Shown here: positions 1 to 11,305 of the stretch, in pieces | How the letters are laid out: every line of letters begins with the position of its first letter | Position numbering within the stretch: the stretch's first letter is position 1 | Assembly (NCBI GenBank): GCA_000934455.1 | Contig: KN888727.1 | Location: forward strand, 1-31,883 | Length of the DNA stretch: 31,883 nt | Direction of reading: 5' to 3' | Source of the DNA: Apostichopus parvimensis | Taxonomy: Eukaryota; Echinodermata; Holothuroidea; Aspidochirotida; Stichopodidae | The notes under the pieces: model-generated | Seen by the model: the letters and a program-made list of their open reading frames with translations, nothing else | Told to the model about the DNA's origin: nothing | The model's database searches: none | Position numbers and translations under genes: made by a program

Positions 1-989
1 TTGACCATATGCAGGAGTTGTGTATTACACTACAAAATACTCTGCCAACTGAGAAACTGCATTCTTATCTTCCCTTTTTAAAAGCTTGTAATCCTTCCTT
101 CCTTCTCATCTTTGATGTCTAAAGGTTTAGAGAAAAATAAATGATTCAACAAGCCTATAAAACTATGTAACATATGTCCTTCATAGTAGATCCAGTCACC
201 TGCTTTGAAAGATGAGTTCATATTAAGGCTGCATGCAATCTTTTAATCAATGTTCTAGCACTCCCCAACTACTGGCTATGGGATGGATCAAACGCAGAGA
301 TACAGTAGAACGAACGCGAGAAAATTCATTCCGTTAGCGTAATTACATGGCTGTGTGCTGACGATGTCTTTCAAAACGTTGTGGTGAGGTTTTCTCCTTG
401 ATGAAGCAGATGTTATTGACTCATAAGAAACTACCCTTTCAAAGTCGGTGCCAATGAAGAGATAGTATTCTGTAAGACTGCGCTTTTATTATTACTCTTC
501 GGGATTATGTGTTTTCACGAATAGACGAAGACATATATCTGATTGGTCTTTAGAGAGTAAAGGAGATTTCACAGTGTACTACAAGACATGATCTATTAAT
601 AATATCCAGCAAAACAAGATGACACTCATGTGAACAGGGCAAAAAGGGAGAAAAAAATACCAGATCTACACAATTATAATAGAAAGGCAGTACTGTAAGT
701 TGGAAAACACAAGGTAACGTTTACCGCGTACAAGCTGTCGCGCAACTGGTACTGTATCTGTACAAAAACAAGCAACGCACAGGAACGAAGAGAGATAGAG
801 GACCAAAAAACATTTCAGAACATGGGAAAAGACAGTGCTTCATAAATAGTGGCAGAAAGTTGGTCCCAGATGTCGGAAAAATCCAAAAACGATCACCAGA
901 ATCGAGATAACGATGGAGAAACATTGAAACAAATCTAGACAGAGAGGTTTTGCATAGTTTCCTTCAGATTGGTAGATTCGGAAGGAGGA

Positions 990-1254
990 GATCTGGCCAG
1001 ATCATTGCGTTGTGTCCTTGGGCAAGGCACTTTATCTCCATTGCCTCTCTCCTGCCAGGAGTATAAATGGGGACATGTGAGATAAACTGTCAGTTGGGTG
1101 TTGTTTAGCTGCTGCCATGTGGAGGGATTGTCTCTAAGTTTGACAGGTTATCGTTGACCAGGGTAATACTGTGATGTGCCTTGAGCACCATCATGGTTGG
1201 ATATGTCTGCGCTTTGTAAATCATCAATATTATTGTTATCATTATTATTATTAC
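990..1254 (+). mobile_element. SINE/MITE-like dispersed repeat with ATT-rich tail
   Basis: Begins around GTTGTGTCCTTGGGCAAGG (1009), a sequence I recognise from short dispersed repeats of marine animals. It continues through GCACTTTATCTCCATTGCC and GTATAAATGGGGAC and ends in a degenerate ATT-repeat tail at 1228-1253. The tail and lack of coding sequence suggest a short nonautonomous element. I did not find a clear Pol III B box or a target-site duplication, so SINE versus MITE is open, and the left limit is approximate. It lies in DMXL intron 2. Confidence 0.6.
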
Positions 1255-2904
1255 TAGCCTACAAGCGTTGATGTACTACTCCTAACGATTATGAGTGAAA
1301 TACATCACAAGACCTTCCAAAACCCACGCAAACTCTAAAAGTATACCGATCTATTCATGAGGAGATTGAAGACAGTCCACAACTTTAAAATTCAATCAAT
1401 ATCACATGGACAGACCTCATTTTAGTTTCAATGCCACAAATGGAACCGTATCTGGTAAAGTAAATTTAAAATAATGGAAGACCTGAATAGGCCATACAGC
1501 TTCAAAGCCCTTGACCTTCGAAACATTCAGTTGAAATACATGCATTACTGTAAGTCTACAAAAAATTGCCTTTAATTACTGATTTGCATCACAAAACAGG
1601 TTTTGCCTTCTTTTTCTTTCTTTTTCTAGATCACATGAATTCTCAGATAATTTTAACATCTAACATGGCTCCAAATTTGCATAAAACCACAACTTCATTG
1701 ATATTGCTATTGATATTGCTAGCATAACACCCATAATACACCACCCAACCATCTGAACTTTGCATGACTACAGATATCGAAGGTGTTAAGGGTTTTGCAT
1801 GAACATGAAATCATTGTCCTCTGAACTGATATACACGTACTGTAACTGTAACTGTACATACTCTACAACACCTGCTTACCTTTACAATATTTTATCAACT
1901 AATTGTATAAAAACAACATTGTTCTTGACCTACTTATGAGGAGAGAGGCTATGGATTATGGCAAGCACAAATAGCTACGTAAAATCAACTATTTTAACTG
2001 CCATTTAGATAAATAGAAAATATGAACTTCCACTAAGTAAAATTCACAGACATACAGTAACATATACTGTAACCAGATGGACCCAATGCTATTTACCTAG
2101 GTCTACAAAAACTTTACAATCAATCAAACTTGTTAGGTTGTGGCCTTGCTGTATTTAATGTAGACCTTAGGAACAGAGGTGAGCTGCAGAGATCACAGAA
2201 CAGTACTTCCCAATTCCTTCAGATTGTATTGTGTGCATGATACAGTCACTTGTAATTCATTGTAGGGCAGGCTTACATACCAGCCTGTCAGCCTGTCACC
2301 TATTTCCTGATCCTCTTTAATGGCCTGTTGAATTCTAAATCACATAAACTTTGGTGTGCTTACAGTATGCTGTTAATAAACATATTCATCAATGGGATAA
2401 CAAACTTGGTTCTGAAATCCACAGTTGATGACAATTTATAAGAAAAGCATACCCTCAACTGAGCACAAAATACAACAAAATTCAATACAGCCTGCAACTG
2501 TAATGTAGTGCCAGTATTTTATCCTCAGCTGAATAAAGCTGACAGCTTAGAACTCTAATAATACCCGGCCAGACGGCTGTTAGCAAGTGTTTAAAGTCTC
2601 AATACTTCCGAAGTAAATTCAATGTTTCTTTTTCTAAAGGCATTCTAACCAGGTGGGTTTAATGGAGAAAAGCTGTCGCAATCGAAAGAAAGAAATTTAT
2701 GTTTTGTTGACCTTATGGCGCGAACGATTTACCGTAAAATTACTGCGACCGCCATGTCCGCATGTTCATTACACAAATGTAAACAAAATAGTCTAAACAT
2801 GCGGCCTGATCAAGATTGTAACGTAGTCCAATACTTGTATCATCCACTTTTTACAATTCCATGGAGGAAATGTCTGTAAACACCTGTTTACAGTATTCAC
2901 TGTA

Positions 2905-2940
2905 ATGGAAGGAAATGACACAAATTTGCAAGCTGCATCG
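2905..2940 (+). CDS. Weak candidate first coding exon
   Basis: ATG at 2905 opens MEGNDTNLQAAS and reaches a consensus donor GTAAGA at 2941 in phase 0. If read through, the frame gives 14 more residues before a TAG. A stretch with several CpG pairs at about 2715-2765 lies upstream and could be promoter-like. No second exon was identified and the protein is not recognised. It would be a gene nested in DMXL intron 2 on the opposite strand. This is a guess. Confidence 0.15.
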
Positions 2941-4924
2941 GTAAGACTGAGAGAAATACAAGAGCAGGGACCAAAGACAGGCTAGCCACGAAGTAAAAGT
3001 ACTGTAAGCCGAGGCCTAAGGGTCGTAAACAAAGAGAGAGATTTGATTGGTGCCTGATCTGTTGGGCGGGGCTTACAAATTTTGATTGCAGTTTGATTGA
3101 ATCTTTAATAAATCTGGCGAATTTTATTCAGCTCAAAATTTTTAACGACAGATAACTCAATAAAAATAATGAATATTGATATTAAAATTGCATAGAACGG
3201 TGTCATTTTCACTGAACTTTTAGGTGCAGTAAGCTGGAAAGGTGGAAGTTTAAATTTGGCAAACACACATTGAGACTTTATGTGTACGCTGGATGAATGT
3301 TAAACCACCGCCAGCAGTAAAATTTCCACGTACACTACTGTACATAACATGTAATTCCCTCTGTCTTTGGTAATATTGCACTAGTATACATGTATTTAGA
3401 TCTTGGCTACGTTAAATGTGAGTAACTACATACTGTACTATATGCATATATCTGGCTAACAGATGGTGTTTTGCACTTGTTGTAAAAATATAGAATTCAA
3501 TTAGCCAATTAAGTGTCTCGGTAAAAGGCGAATGTTTTGAGAATGAAAGCAAACTGTCTGTCGAGATTGAGCATAAGTGAACATTAACTGACTATCTAGC
3601 ATATTTGGGGTCGGTTTCATTCTTCACCTTCAACTAATTCACCATTCTAACTTCACAACAGACTTCTAAAAAAAAAATACTGAGAAAATCTTCTTCATCT
3701 GCTGAAAATATTAAATTGTCTGACATAAGCAGAGGAATAATCAGTTAGAACAGGATTGAAACCACTGATCTCATAATTTAGTTATTATTGAATGAAAAGC
3801 TAAACCTAATAAGTTGTGCAACCTTAGATGGGACTAGGATACAGTATATGCATTGGTTCTGCATATATGCCAGATTCGATGCAAACACGCAACATTTTAA
3901 ATATTTCAGGATAGCAAGTGACAAGACTAACCACATTTGACCACCGACAAATTGCATCCCGAGTTTGTGAACATTGTTCATCTCACAAAAGGCACAACTA
4001 CCTGGCCAAATGAAGTTGCTCAGTTTGCCAGTGTTCTCTCTCTCTCTTTTGCTTGGCTCTTGTGAATTGAATCTTAAACATGGATAATAAAGTCTGAGAT
4101 TTCATTTTACTTTTAATTTATAGTACAGAGCTTGTGAAATGAAACAACATGCTGAACCATTTCACAACCTCTGTTGCTATCCAGATATACTGTAATATTG
4201 CATTTATTTACTTTTGGTTTGGATGAGTGCATTGTACAGTATACCAATATGTGATGTCTGCATGGACTACACCTACAACTGCTTTAGTCTTTCTTTAAAA
4301 CTGAAAGAACATCCTTGGAAAATAAATCAACTCTCTGAAAGGGTGTAATTTTAGTATTTTGTTATGTTCAATTTGGTGGTAACGATCAGAGTGACTTTGT
4401 CATCACAACTAATCAGTACCTGCCAAAAAATAAAATGAAAATAAGTTATGAAACTTTATTATATCACAGCTATCATGATGGGAGTTGGACCAATGCAATA
4501 CATTTTAATTCTTAGACTTCGTTACGTTCTTATCCGTACAGTAAATCTGGTTTGCTTTAATGTGAAAAAAAAAATTGTGGGACAAAACAAAATATTTAGT
4601 ATGTTCATGACCAGAAAGGAAAAGGTTTTGTGATACTGATGCCTAAACTTATCCATACTGTAGTAAGCCATACATATTAATATTTACAAATATGAATAAT
4701 AATGAGGTCAAATTTTATGATCTCATAAGCATGTATCTATATACTTACAGTGTAGTATCCAAGTACGTGTATAAAGCTAATTAGACATACTATTTCAGAG
4801 ATATCTGATTAAGAATTTTGTGTTCACTGATTCATAGTCGTGGTATGCACATAAAAAAACAACACACAGTTGATTGTATGAATGTAGTGTTTTCCAACAT
4901 TACCATACCAGTATGAAACAAATT

Positions 4925-5065
4925 GTACATTAAGCCCTGCCCACTCATTAATATTCATGAGGTGAGAATCAAGAAAAACAGGGCACATCTACTCATCTAC
5001 CACGTATCACATTGATTCAATTTGTGGTTGTTGAGATACCATGTTTACAAGCAGTTTTTGACAAT
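4925..5065 (+). repeat. Dispersed repeat copy 1
   Basis: Contains AATATTCATGAGGTGAGAAT, then GGGCACATCTACTCATCTAC, then TGGTTGTTGAGATACCATG and TTTACAAGC. The middle and right parts recur about 290 bases downstream, and the right end recurs at 17.6 kb, so this is a degenerate interspersed repeat rather than unique sequence. No coding capacity. Confidence 0.65.
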
Positions 5066-5265
5066 TTCCCATTAAGTCCCACCCATCTATAAAAAAATTT
5101 AATGAGGTAAACTTATTGTTGCAAAGAACACATGTACATACTATGTAGTTACATCACCAATACCAAGTATGGACTAAATCGGACGTACAGTTGCAGAGAT
5201 ATTTACAGTTTAACAATAAATGTTAATCCCTGTTAACATGTATAATGATGTGATGGGAACCACAA

Positions 5266-5378
5266 ACAATAGGGCACATCTACACACATGGGGCATCTAT
5301 CTACCACGTATGACAGTGATTCAAGTGGTTGTTGAGATATGTTTACAAGCTATACATCACATACACACACACATACCA
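5266..5378 (+). repeat. Dispersed repeat copy 2 with CA tail
   Basis: Shares GGGCACATCTAC, ATCTACCACGTAT, GTGGTTGTTGAGATA and TGTTTACAAGC with copy 1, with small insertions and deletions, and then runs into a short (CA)n stretch. The CA tail is shared with the related piece at 17.6 kb. The sequence between copies 1 and 2 may belong to the same larger element. Confidence 0.65.
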
Positions 5379-6736
5379 AACATGCTGTAGATCATATTAT
5401 TGTAGATTGACTCTGCGAAATATGTAAAAGACCAGCAAAATGAAGACATTTGTCTAGATCTTGAGCAGCACACCTTTAACCTGTATATGGCTCAGAATTC
5501 AGATGAGAAAGGGAGGGGCAGTTTTCTGGTCATGGGAGTTAGTCCATAAAGGTCAAGTCAGAGTATAGGCTGCAATGGATGCTATAAGTTGTAAGAAAAT
5601 ACACTGAACAGTACAAACATGTATGTGACTTATGACGTGACCGATATCACACATTCAAACTTAAAATATGTTGGAACAGTGTCAGAAACAATAAGGAAGC
5701 ACCATTTTATCAAATGTAGTTAGTTATAAGTTAATAAGCTCTTCAAAGCTGTTATTGTCCTTCTGAACCATAAAAATAATGGAGATATAGTTATTTCTTC
5801 CCATGTAAATATTAGTCACAATTAAATTCTTATGATAACAGTCAGGGCAGACTGCAATGTCTCTCTGTCATTGAATATGCATGTAAACAAGTCATGTAAT
5901 ACTTAGTCTGAGCCATTTTCACTGGTATGTAGCCTTAGTTGAAGTGAAAGTAGTACCAGTACCTCAATTATATAACAGGATGACAGATTGTCTGCATTTA
6001 GGTTTGCACTAGTTAATGAAAGTTAAATGAAAATCATTCCAAAGTCAATTAAGAAAAAAGTTTTAGTAGACAGTGGATGTACAAAGCTACTACCAGCAGA
6101 ATGATAGAGCTCCAAACTGCATATAAATTAGTATGATGAAATGTTGTTAAATGAAGTATTATTTCCATACTAGTTGAGTTTAGTGTAAACACAAGTGGTC
6201 ATTTAGGTGGACTGTTGATGGGAGACAGGTATGATAGAAGTGAAGAAAATAAGAATATTCATCAATTAATGATTGATGTCTTTCAAACCACCATGGTCTG
6301 TTACTCACTTGGATGAAAGTTCTATATATATGTAAAAGTGTTCAATAATTTCTGGTAATATAATATCATCCTAATGACCTCTCTTATCCACTACTTGGGG
6401 ACAGTGAATGGTGGTCATGGCAACAGGAATGGAGTCCTAATTTTATTAGCTATTTTCAGGTATATGGAAGAATATCTGCTCATCCAACACTGTCACAAAA
6501 AGAGTTCCCACAGAACGGTATCATCGGTATCATTGGTCATCGGTACACCAGGTTATCTAACCTTGGCCCTGATTGTTTTAAAGCATTGACTGTAATACGC
6601 AGATCTTCTGAACAGAACATTTCATAGAGAACAAACCAATGCCAATTTCACAGACAGAATGCAGATCTGTCATTGCCTCCAGGTACTGTAACATCAGCAT
6701 TCCATTAAATCCTTTGAAATTTTGTTTTGAACTTAC

Positions 6737-6862
6737 CTTTCCATTCTCTGAGGAACATTCAATACAGCCAACTTGTATGTTTCCATGTTTGTCTCCAGGA
6801 ATGATTTGGACCCTTTCAAAGTTGCTGGCAAGGATAACTATGTCACACCCTGAAGCATATGC
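6737..6862 (-). CDS. DMXL: DMXL1/2 coding exon 2
   Basis: 42 codons, from AYASGCDIVILASNFERVQ to CIECSSENGK. It is framed by a pyrimidine-rich acceptor ending TTTCAACAG and a consensus donor GTAAGT (6736-6731), in phase 0 on both sides, so it joins exon 1 in frame. The vertebrate proteins have AYASGCDIVILASDFERVQII and then a KHGNIQVGC stretch at the same place, so the match is close over the whole exon. This is the start of the N-terminal WD-repeat region. The next exon should begin with a segment like IAASYGN. I found no such exon down to position 1, so intron 2 is at least 6.7 kb and runs past the left edge. Confidence 0.96.
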
Positions 6863-8876
6863 CTGTTGAAACAGGAATAAGTATTAAACACTCAAACATG
6901 TAATATCTGTGAAAAGACAACTGCTTGTGCTAATACTGTACAGTGATGACATTCAATGTGAAACAAACTTACCCTATAAACTTGACATTAACACAGTTGA
7001 AATTGCAATGTCTATGATGCATAAATATACATAAAATATGCATAAATTAGGGTAAATTCCAACAAATAGTATCGATTTAAGATGGCATTTAGTCTCTATT
7101 ATAATATTAAACGTTGTATGCTATGGAAAGCATGCATAGTTTGAACAGTTCTCCAGCACTCCCAAAGTTAACAGATGGTGCTGTCCTATCGGCTTGGTAA
7201 ATAGTTCCACGAACCTCGATAAGCACTATACAGTTACTTACTGCAGATCGTAACGGTACCGTGAGTTGATCACTAGTGGCATATACAATTTAATTCATTT
7301 TTGTTGAGGAAGAGATCTTTATAAACAAAAGTTTCAAAGTTTCAAGTAAAACAAATTGTCTTAAGAACCTTAGGCCTAACTTGTACATTCTAAATCACTT
7401 TTTTTCATTCAAATACACAAGTGGAACATTTAACTAATCAATCAGCCAGCGCATCTGAATGCAAATTGAAGTGGCATGTTCAAATGCTACGGAGGACTTT
7501 AAAACAATCATATAATGTTGATTCAGAGATCTTTAAACAATATAGATAACGCTCATTAGGACCATTACGTCAGAGTCCTCATATAGAAATGCTGGACAGC
7601 CCCATTGCTTACATTTCAATAAATACTAGTAGTGCCAGGAGTCCGAGGACTATATATCGATTTTATTCAACCTCTCTTAGTGCAATTAACATGCCCAGCC
7701 TATACCAACTTACCAATCAAGGTACCACACCATTGTATGCAACAATAGTTACTTAGGTACAACACACACCTGTTCATTTTCTTGCTCAGGAAACCTTGGC
7801 AAGATTCCAAATCAACAGTTGCAATTTTTCATGCAAAAGTCACTGTATGTTCTACAAATAACTGAGGCAATTCCAAGCAAATTAACACATCACAATGATA
7901 ACTGTGAGTCATGATGGCCAACAAAGAACAGAAATAATGGTACTGTACATATATGAAGTGCAAACTTCACACCGCAGAAGCCAATGTAATAAACTTGATT
8001 CCATTTCTGTTGTCATGCATGTGGGTGCTTTTTTATTCTCAGCCTTATAAATATCTCACATGAACATAAATACTTTTTGAGCCTTCTACTATACATGGAT
8101 AGAAGTAAGTAGTATCACTGAAAATAATTTCTTGCAACGACCATCTAGATGAGTTTCTTGGAGTAACTTAACGAAGGACATATTCACCTACAATACAGGG
8201 CAATAAATATGTCCATTTAGGTCTAATGTGCATGTGCATAGCTAAGCCAAACACATCACGACTCAGTTAAAATAGGATTAAGATGTTGCTGTGTATGAAA
8301 GCTTTACCAAAAATGACAAAGAAGTTTGCTCGGGATATCAAATGATTCAAGATCTCATGGTTGGCTTGTCTGGAGGTCATATTATTAATATTATATTTTT
8401 CTAACCCATGCCTATACTTTCAATTCACTCAATTACCTACTGACATATTTGTAGTGTGCTAGACTGTCTACAGACATGATATTGACTACCTACACAATAT
8501 CTCACATGTTTTAACACTTGGAAATCTGAAAATTCTACTAGTTGGTCTTCCTCTTTACATACTGAAGCCTAGATACAAATCTTCACAGACTTTATACAGC
8601 AAATTTTTTTATATAATATCGCACCTATTTGCCGGGCAGCTGGCGAAATAAGAGAAAAATTTTTAAAGTTTTGGCCCACCCTCCAGACAAATAAGGTAAT
8701 GTAACCTCACTACTCCTCCAGCTCAAGGGAGTACATCATGTTATTATCCCAGCAACCAGATGAATAAGGACTAACACTCACACTTTTTGCCCGGCTACTG
8801 AACAAAATGGAATCCCATGTTGGAAACTGCATGTTCTGTGTCAAGTTAAATGTAAATATTACACTTTTTGGGGGGC

Positions 8877-8895
8877 TTGCGTCCCTGGGACGCAA
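8877..8895. repeat. 19-bp palindrome TTGCGTCCCTGGGACGCAA
   Basis: Two 9-base arms with one central T, directly after a run of Gs. It could form a cruciform or hairpin. It may belong to a degenerate dispersed repeat, which cannot be decided from one copy. Confidence 0.6.
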
Positions 8896-9070
8896 ACTTT
8901 TTTCTCTAAATAACATTACTGATTTATAAACACTGAACAAATCTTATAATGGCCAAATTTTGTCCACTAGATACGACAGGTTTATTATTTTCAAGTTTTG
9001 TTTTATTAGTTTGCTACATTCCGCAGCTACCTTGGAAGTTGTGACAGGGTTCAATGGGTCATAGTTCATA

Positions 9071-9420
9071 CCTGGTGTAACAAATAAATAAATCCAGTCA
9101 CGGGAGGTTATTATTTGTTAATACGTCGAAGAGTTTATTTCTTTCAAACTTCAACGGAGTCTTACAAGAGAAATCGAAAACGTCTTGGCTTTATAAACTT
9201 AAATCACACGAAGATATAAAAACACGTCTTGACTTTATAACAACTCTGTAATAACTGCCTCCCAATCCATTTCACCCCCTATTTAAAGAAAACACGCACC
9301 ATTCAAACATATCACGCACCAAGCCATACGCACAACCGACACACACACAAACAATCCCAACACCATCACACACGCACAACTGACGCGCACACCAACTCAA
9401 TCACATATTGTTACACCTGG
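9071..9420. mobile_element. Solo LTR of a retrotransposon with 5-bp target duplication
   Basis: The element itself is 9076-9415 (340 bp). It starts TGTAACAA and ends TTGTTACA, a perfect 8-bp terminal inverted repeat with the TG...CA ends typical of LTRs. It is flanked on both sides by the same 5 bases, CCTGG (9071-9075 and 9416-9420), as made by Ty3/gypsy-type and other LTR integrases. No coding region, primer site or second LTR follows, so it is a solo LTR left by recombination between two LTRs. Inside are two similar pieces near 9179-9196 and 9224-9240 (ACGTCTTGGCTTTATAA and a close variant), a TATAAAA at 9215 and a CA-rich right third. It lies in DMXL intron 1. Its orientation is not decided. 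Confidence 0.88.
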
Positions 9421-9773
9421 GCTTAGGCCTATGTATGATAGCTAAACTATGTTATACCTAGACTCAGTCTAGAGTAGACCTAAAACTTAAGTTTATAATG
9501 TGACCCTTTCGAACCTGTCTCTTTGCCCATGTTAATAGTGACATGAGGAGTGGAGCTATGCCTAATAGTGACACTAACAGTCAGTATTGGTCCACTAACA
9601 GTAACTTAGGTCTACGAACAGTAACACAGTCAAATCGGAGCTAATCAGATTAATGACATATATGTCTAGCCTCAGTACAGCGTACTGCAGTAGGATACAT
9701 CGTGTAAGTTACATTACCTAGTGGCTCTAAAATAGGCTAACGTTCGTGTGAAAAGAGATGGAGAGATACATAC

Positions 9774-9860
9774 GGTAAAAGGTACACCATCTATGTAGCC
9801 GACAGCAAAACAGCAGTCGCCGGGATTAACTGCTCCGGTCAGGACTTGGTGTCTCCTCAT
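9774..9860 (-). CDS. DMXL: DMXL1/2 (rabconnectin-3 alpha) coding exon 1
   Basis: First coding exon, 29 codons, beginning MRRHQVLTGAVNPGD and ending GYIDGVPFT. The start of vertebrate DMXL1/DMXL2 is nearly the same (MHLHQVLTGAVNPGD), which fixes both family and start codon. The exon ends in phase 0 at a GTATGT donor (9773-9768). Known role of the family: very large WD-repeat proteins that, with WDR7 and ROGDI, form the metazoan RAVE-type complex that assembles the V-ATPase and acidifies endosomes and synaptic vesicles. Only the first two coding exons are in the window, so nothing can be said about most of the protein or whether the gene is intact. A start-stop codon pair lies 2 nt upstream of the ATG (listed separately). 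The gene is divergent from the zinc transporter at 13586. DMXL1 and DMXL2 are vertebrate duplicates, so the single name DMXL is used. Confidence 0.94.
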
Positions 9861-9862
9861 AT

Positions 9863-9868
9863 TTACAT
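9863..9868 (-). promoter_or_regulatory. Start-stop upstream ORF (ATG TAA) before DMXL
   Basis: On the minus strand the bases just before the DMXL start read ATGTAAATATG. An ATG followed at once by TAA ends 2 nt before the main ATG. Start-stop elements are known in other genes to hold ribosomes and lower translation of the main frame. It acts only if transcription starts upstream of it, which cannot be seen here. Confidence 0.55.
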
Positions 9869-10078
9869 GACTATGTTTCACCTTGAGTTAGAAACGTTGG
9901 TGTTTCAGCTATTCCGAGAAGAAAGCAGAAACAGTAATGTTCCTAATAACTAGACACTGTTACAATATCAGTACTACGGACCATGATAACAACTTAGCCT
10001 TATCACGGGGAGTGTGTAGTTCAGAAATTGCTCATCATCTGATCTATGTTGTGACCAGTTGTAAAAATATAGTATTAA

Positions 10079-10173
10079 TTGGATATCATTAACTATTATT
10101 TTAAGCTGTCAAGTGGAATATTATGCTATTTGATACTGCTAATTTAATTTATATTATTTTTATAATCCTATTT
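10079..10173 (+). repeat. Tandem-duplication piece A, copy 1
   Basis: 95 bp, identical to 10644-10738 except for one base (GCTAATTT here, GCTTATTT there). It is cut by the N gap on its right. It starts about 220 bp upstream of the DMXL ATG, so the duplication includes the region just beyond the DMXL 5' end. Confidence 0.93.
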
Positions 10174-10453
10174 NNNNNNNNNNNNNNNNNNNNNNNNNNN
10201 NNNNNNNNNNNNNNNNNNNNNNNNNNNNNNNNNNNNNNNNNNNNNNNNNNNNNNNNNNNNNNNNNNNNNNNNNNNNNNNNNNNNNNNNNNNNNNNNNNNN
10301 NNNNNNNNNNNNNNNNNNNNNNNNNNNNNNNNNNNNNNNNNNNNNNNNNNNNNNNNNNNNNNNNNNNNNNNNNNNNNNNNNNNNNNNNNNNNNNNNNNNN
10401 NNNNNNNNNNNNNNNNNNNNNNNNNNNNNNNNNNNNNNNNNNNNNNNNNNNNN
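10174..10453. other. Assembly gap (280 Ns)
   Basis: A run of unknown bases flanked by repeat piece A on the left and piece B on the right. Because the second copy has 1,590 bp between A and B, the true missing length is probably about 1.6 kb rather than 280 bases. Confidence 0.97.
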
Positions 10454-10643
10454 AACAAATGAAACTATAATTTGCATATCTTTATATGAAATATTATACT
10501 GTAACTATCATGTATCTCTGTAAATCTTACTCAAGTTGACGGTACCGTTTAGGTTCCGTGGACATGTATCTAATTTCGTGTAAGACTTTCATCCTAGCAA
10601 CATAATAACTTTTCTGATATTGGTAATAATATTTGTTATATAT
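10454..10643 (+). repeat. Tandem-duplication piece B, copy 1
   Basis: 190 bp, matching 12329-12518 with two base differences (ACCGTTTAGG versus ACCGTATAGG, and CCGTGGAC versus CCGTCGAC). It begins exactly at the gap edge and ends exactly where piece A copy 2 begins, which is the junction expected of a head-to-tail duplication. Confidence 0.93.
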
Positions 10644-11238
10644 TTGGATATCATTAACTATTATTTTAAGCTGTCAAGTGGAATATTATGCTATTTGATA
10701 CTGCTTATTTAATTTATATTATTTTTATAATCCTATTTTATTATTTTTACGAGACAAATATATTTCATTAGGGATTTTTTCTCTAACTTCGCACTGGCCA
10801 CTCCTACTGGTATATAGTTGGTAGATCTCAGTTTCTGTGATGTATACTGTGTTGACTACCAGATTGATGGCGCTAAACTTGAAATACTGCATAGAAATAC
10901 TGTATCGCGTCCGTTCATTGCCGTCAATAATATTATAGTCTTTCCCGTAAAGTTTCAAAGAAAGTTGCATAAATGTAAGAGACAGCTGGGACTATATGTA
11001 TCTCCTCATTCAAACATTACAGAAAGTTACACGTGCAGTCACTATGAAACTCATGATACTGAACTAACCTTCATAAGCATATTGCCTTCCCCATCCCCTC
11101 TCCTGTTAACTACATCTCCTTACCCACATCTCCTTCCCTTCCCGCTCTTCTACACCTCCCCAGAGTCCCCACTCCCTATTTTCTATCACAACTTATTGGT
11201 AAGATTAGCTCCACGGGTAAAATATACCAGACTGGACC

Positions 11239-11305
<67 letters not shown>

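Larger units (their letters stand above)
1..6736 (-). other. DMXL intron 2, partial (at least 6.7 kb)
   Basis: Downstream (leftward) of DMXL exon 2. It holds the SINE/MITE-like repeat, the repeat copies at 4.9-5.4 kb and a weak candidate plus-strand first exon at 2905. The rest is AT-rich sequence with short, unconvincing ORFs and many copies of the word ACTGTA/TACAGT. No third DMXL exon was seen. Confidence 0.75.
6863..9773 (-). other. DMXL intron 1 (2,911 bp)
   Basis: Bounded by the GTATGT donor and the TTTCAACAG acceptor described with the exons. It contains the solo LTR at 9076-9415 and a 19-bp palindrome at 8877-8895. I see no other convincing exon in it. The minus-strand ORF at 8940-8710 has no recognisable domain and lies around the palindrome. 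Confidence 0.9.

Noticed and set aside
8710..8940. 76-codon minus ORF around the 19-bp palindrome
   Set aside because: No start, splice or domain support within DMXL intron 1.
10123..10477. ORFs across 10123-10477 on both strands
   Set aside because: They are made almost entirely of unknown bases in the assembly gap.
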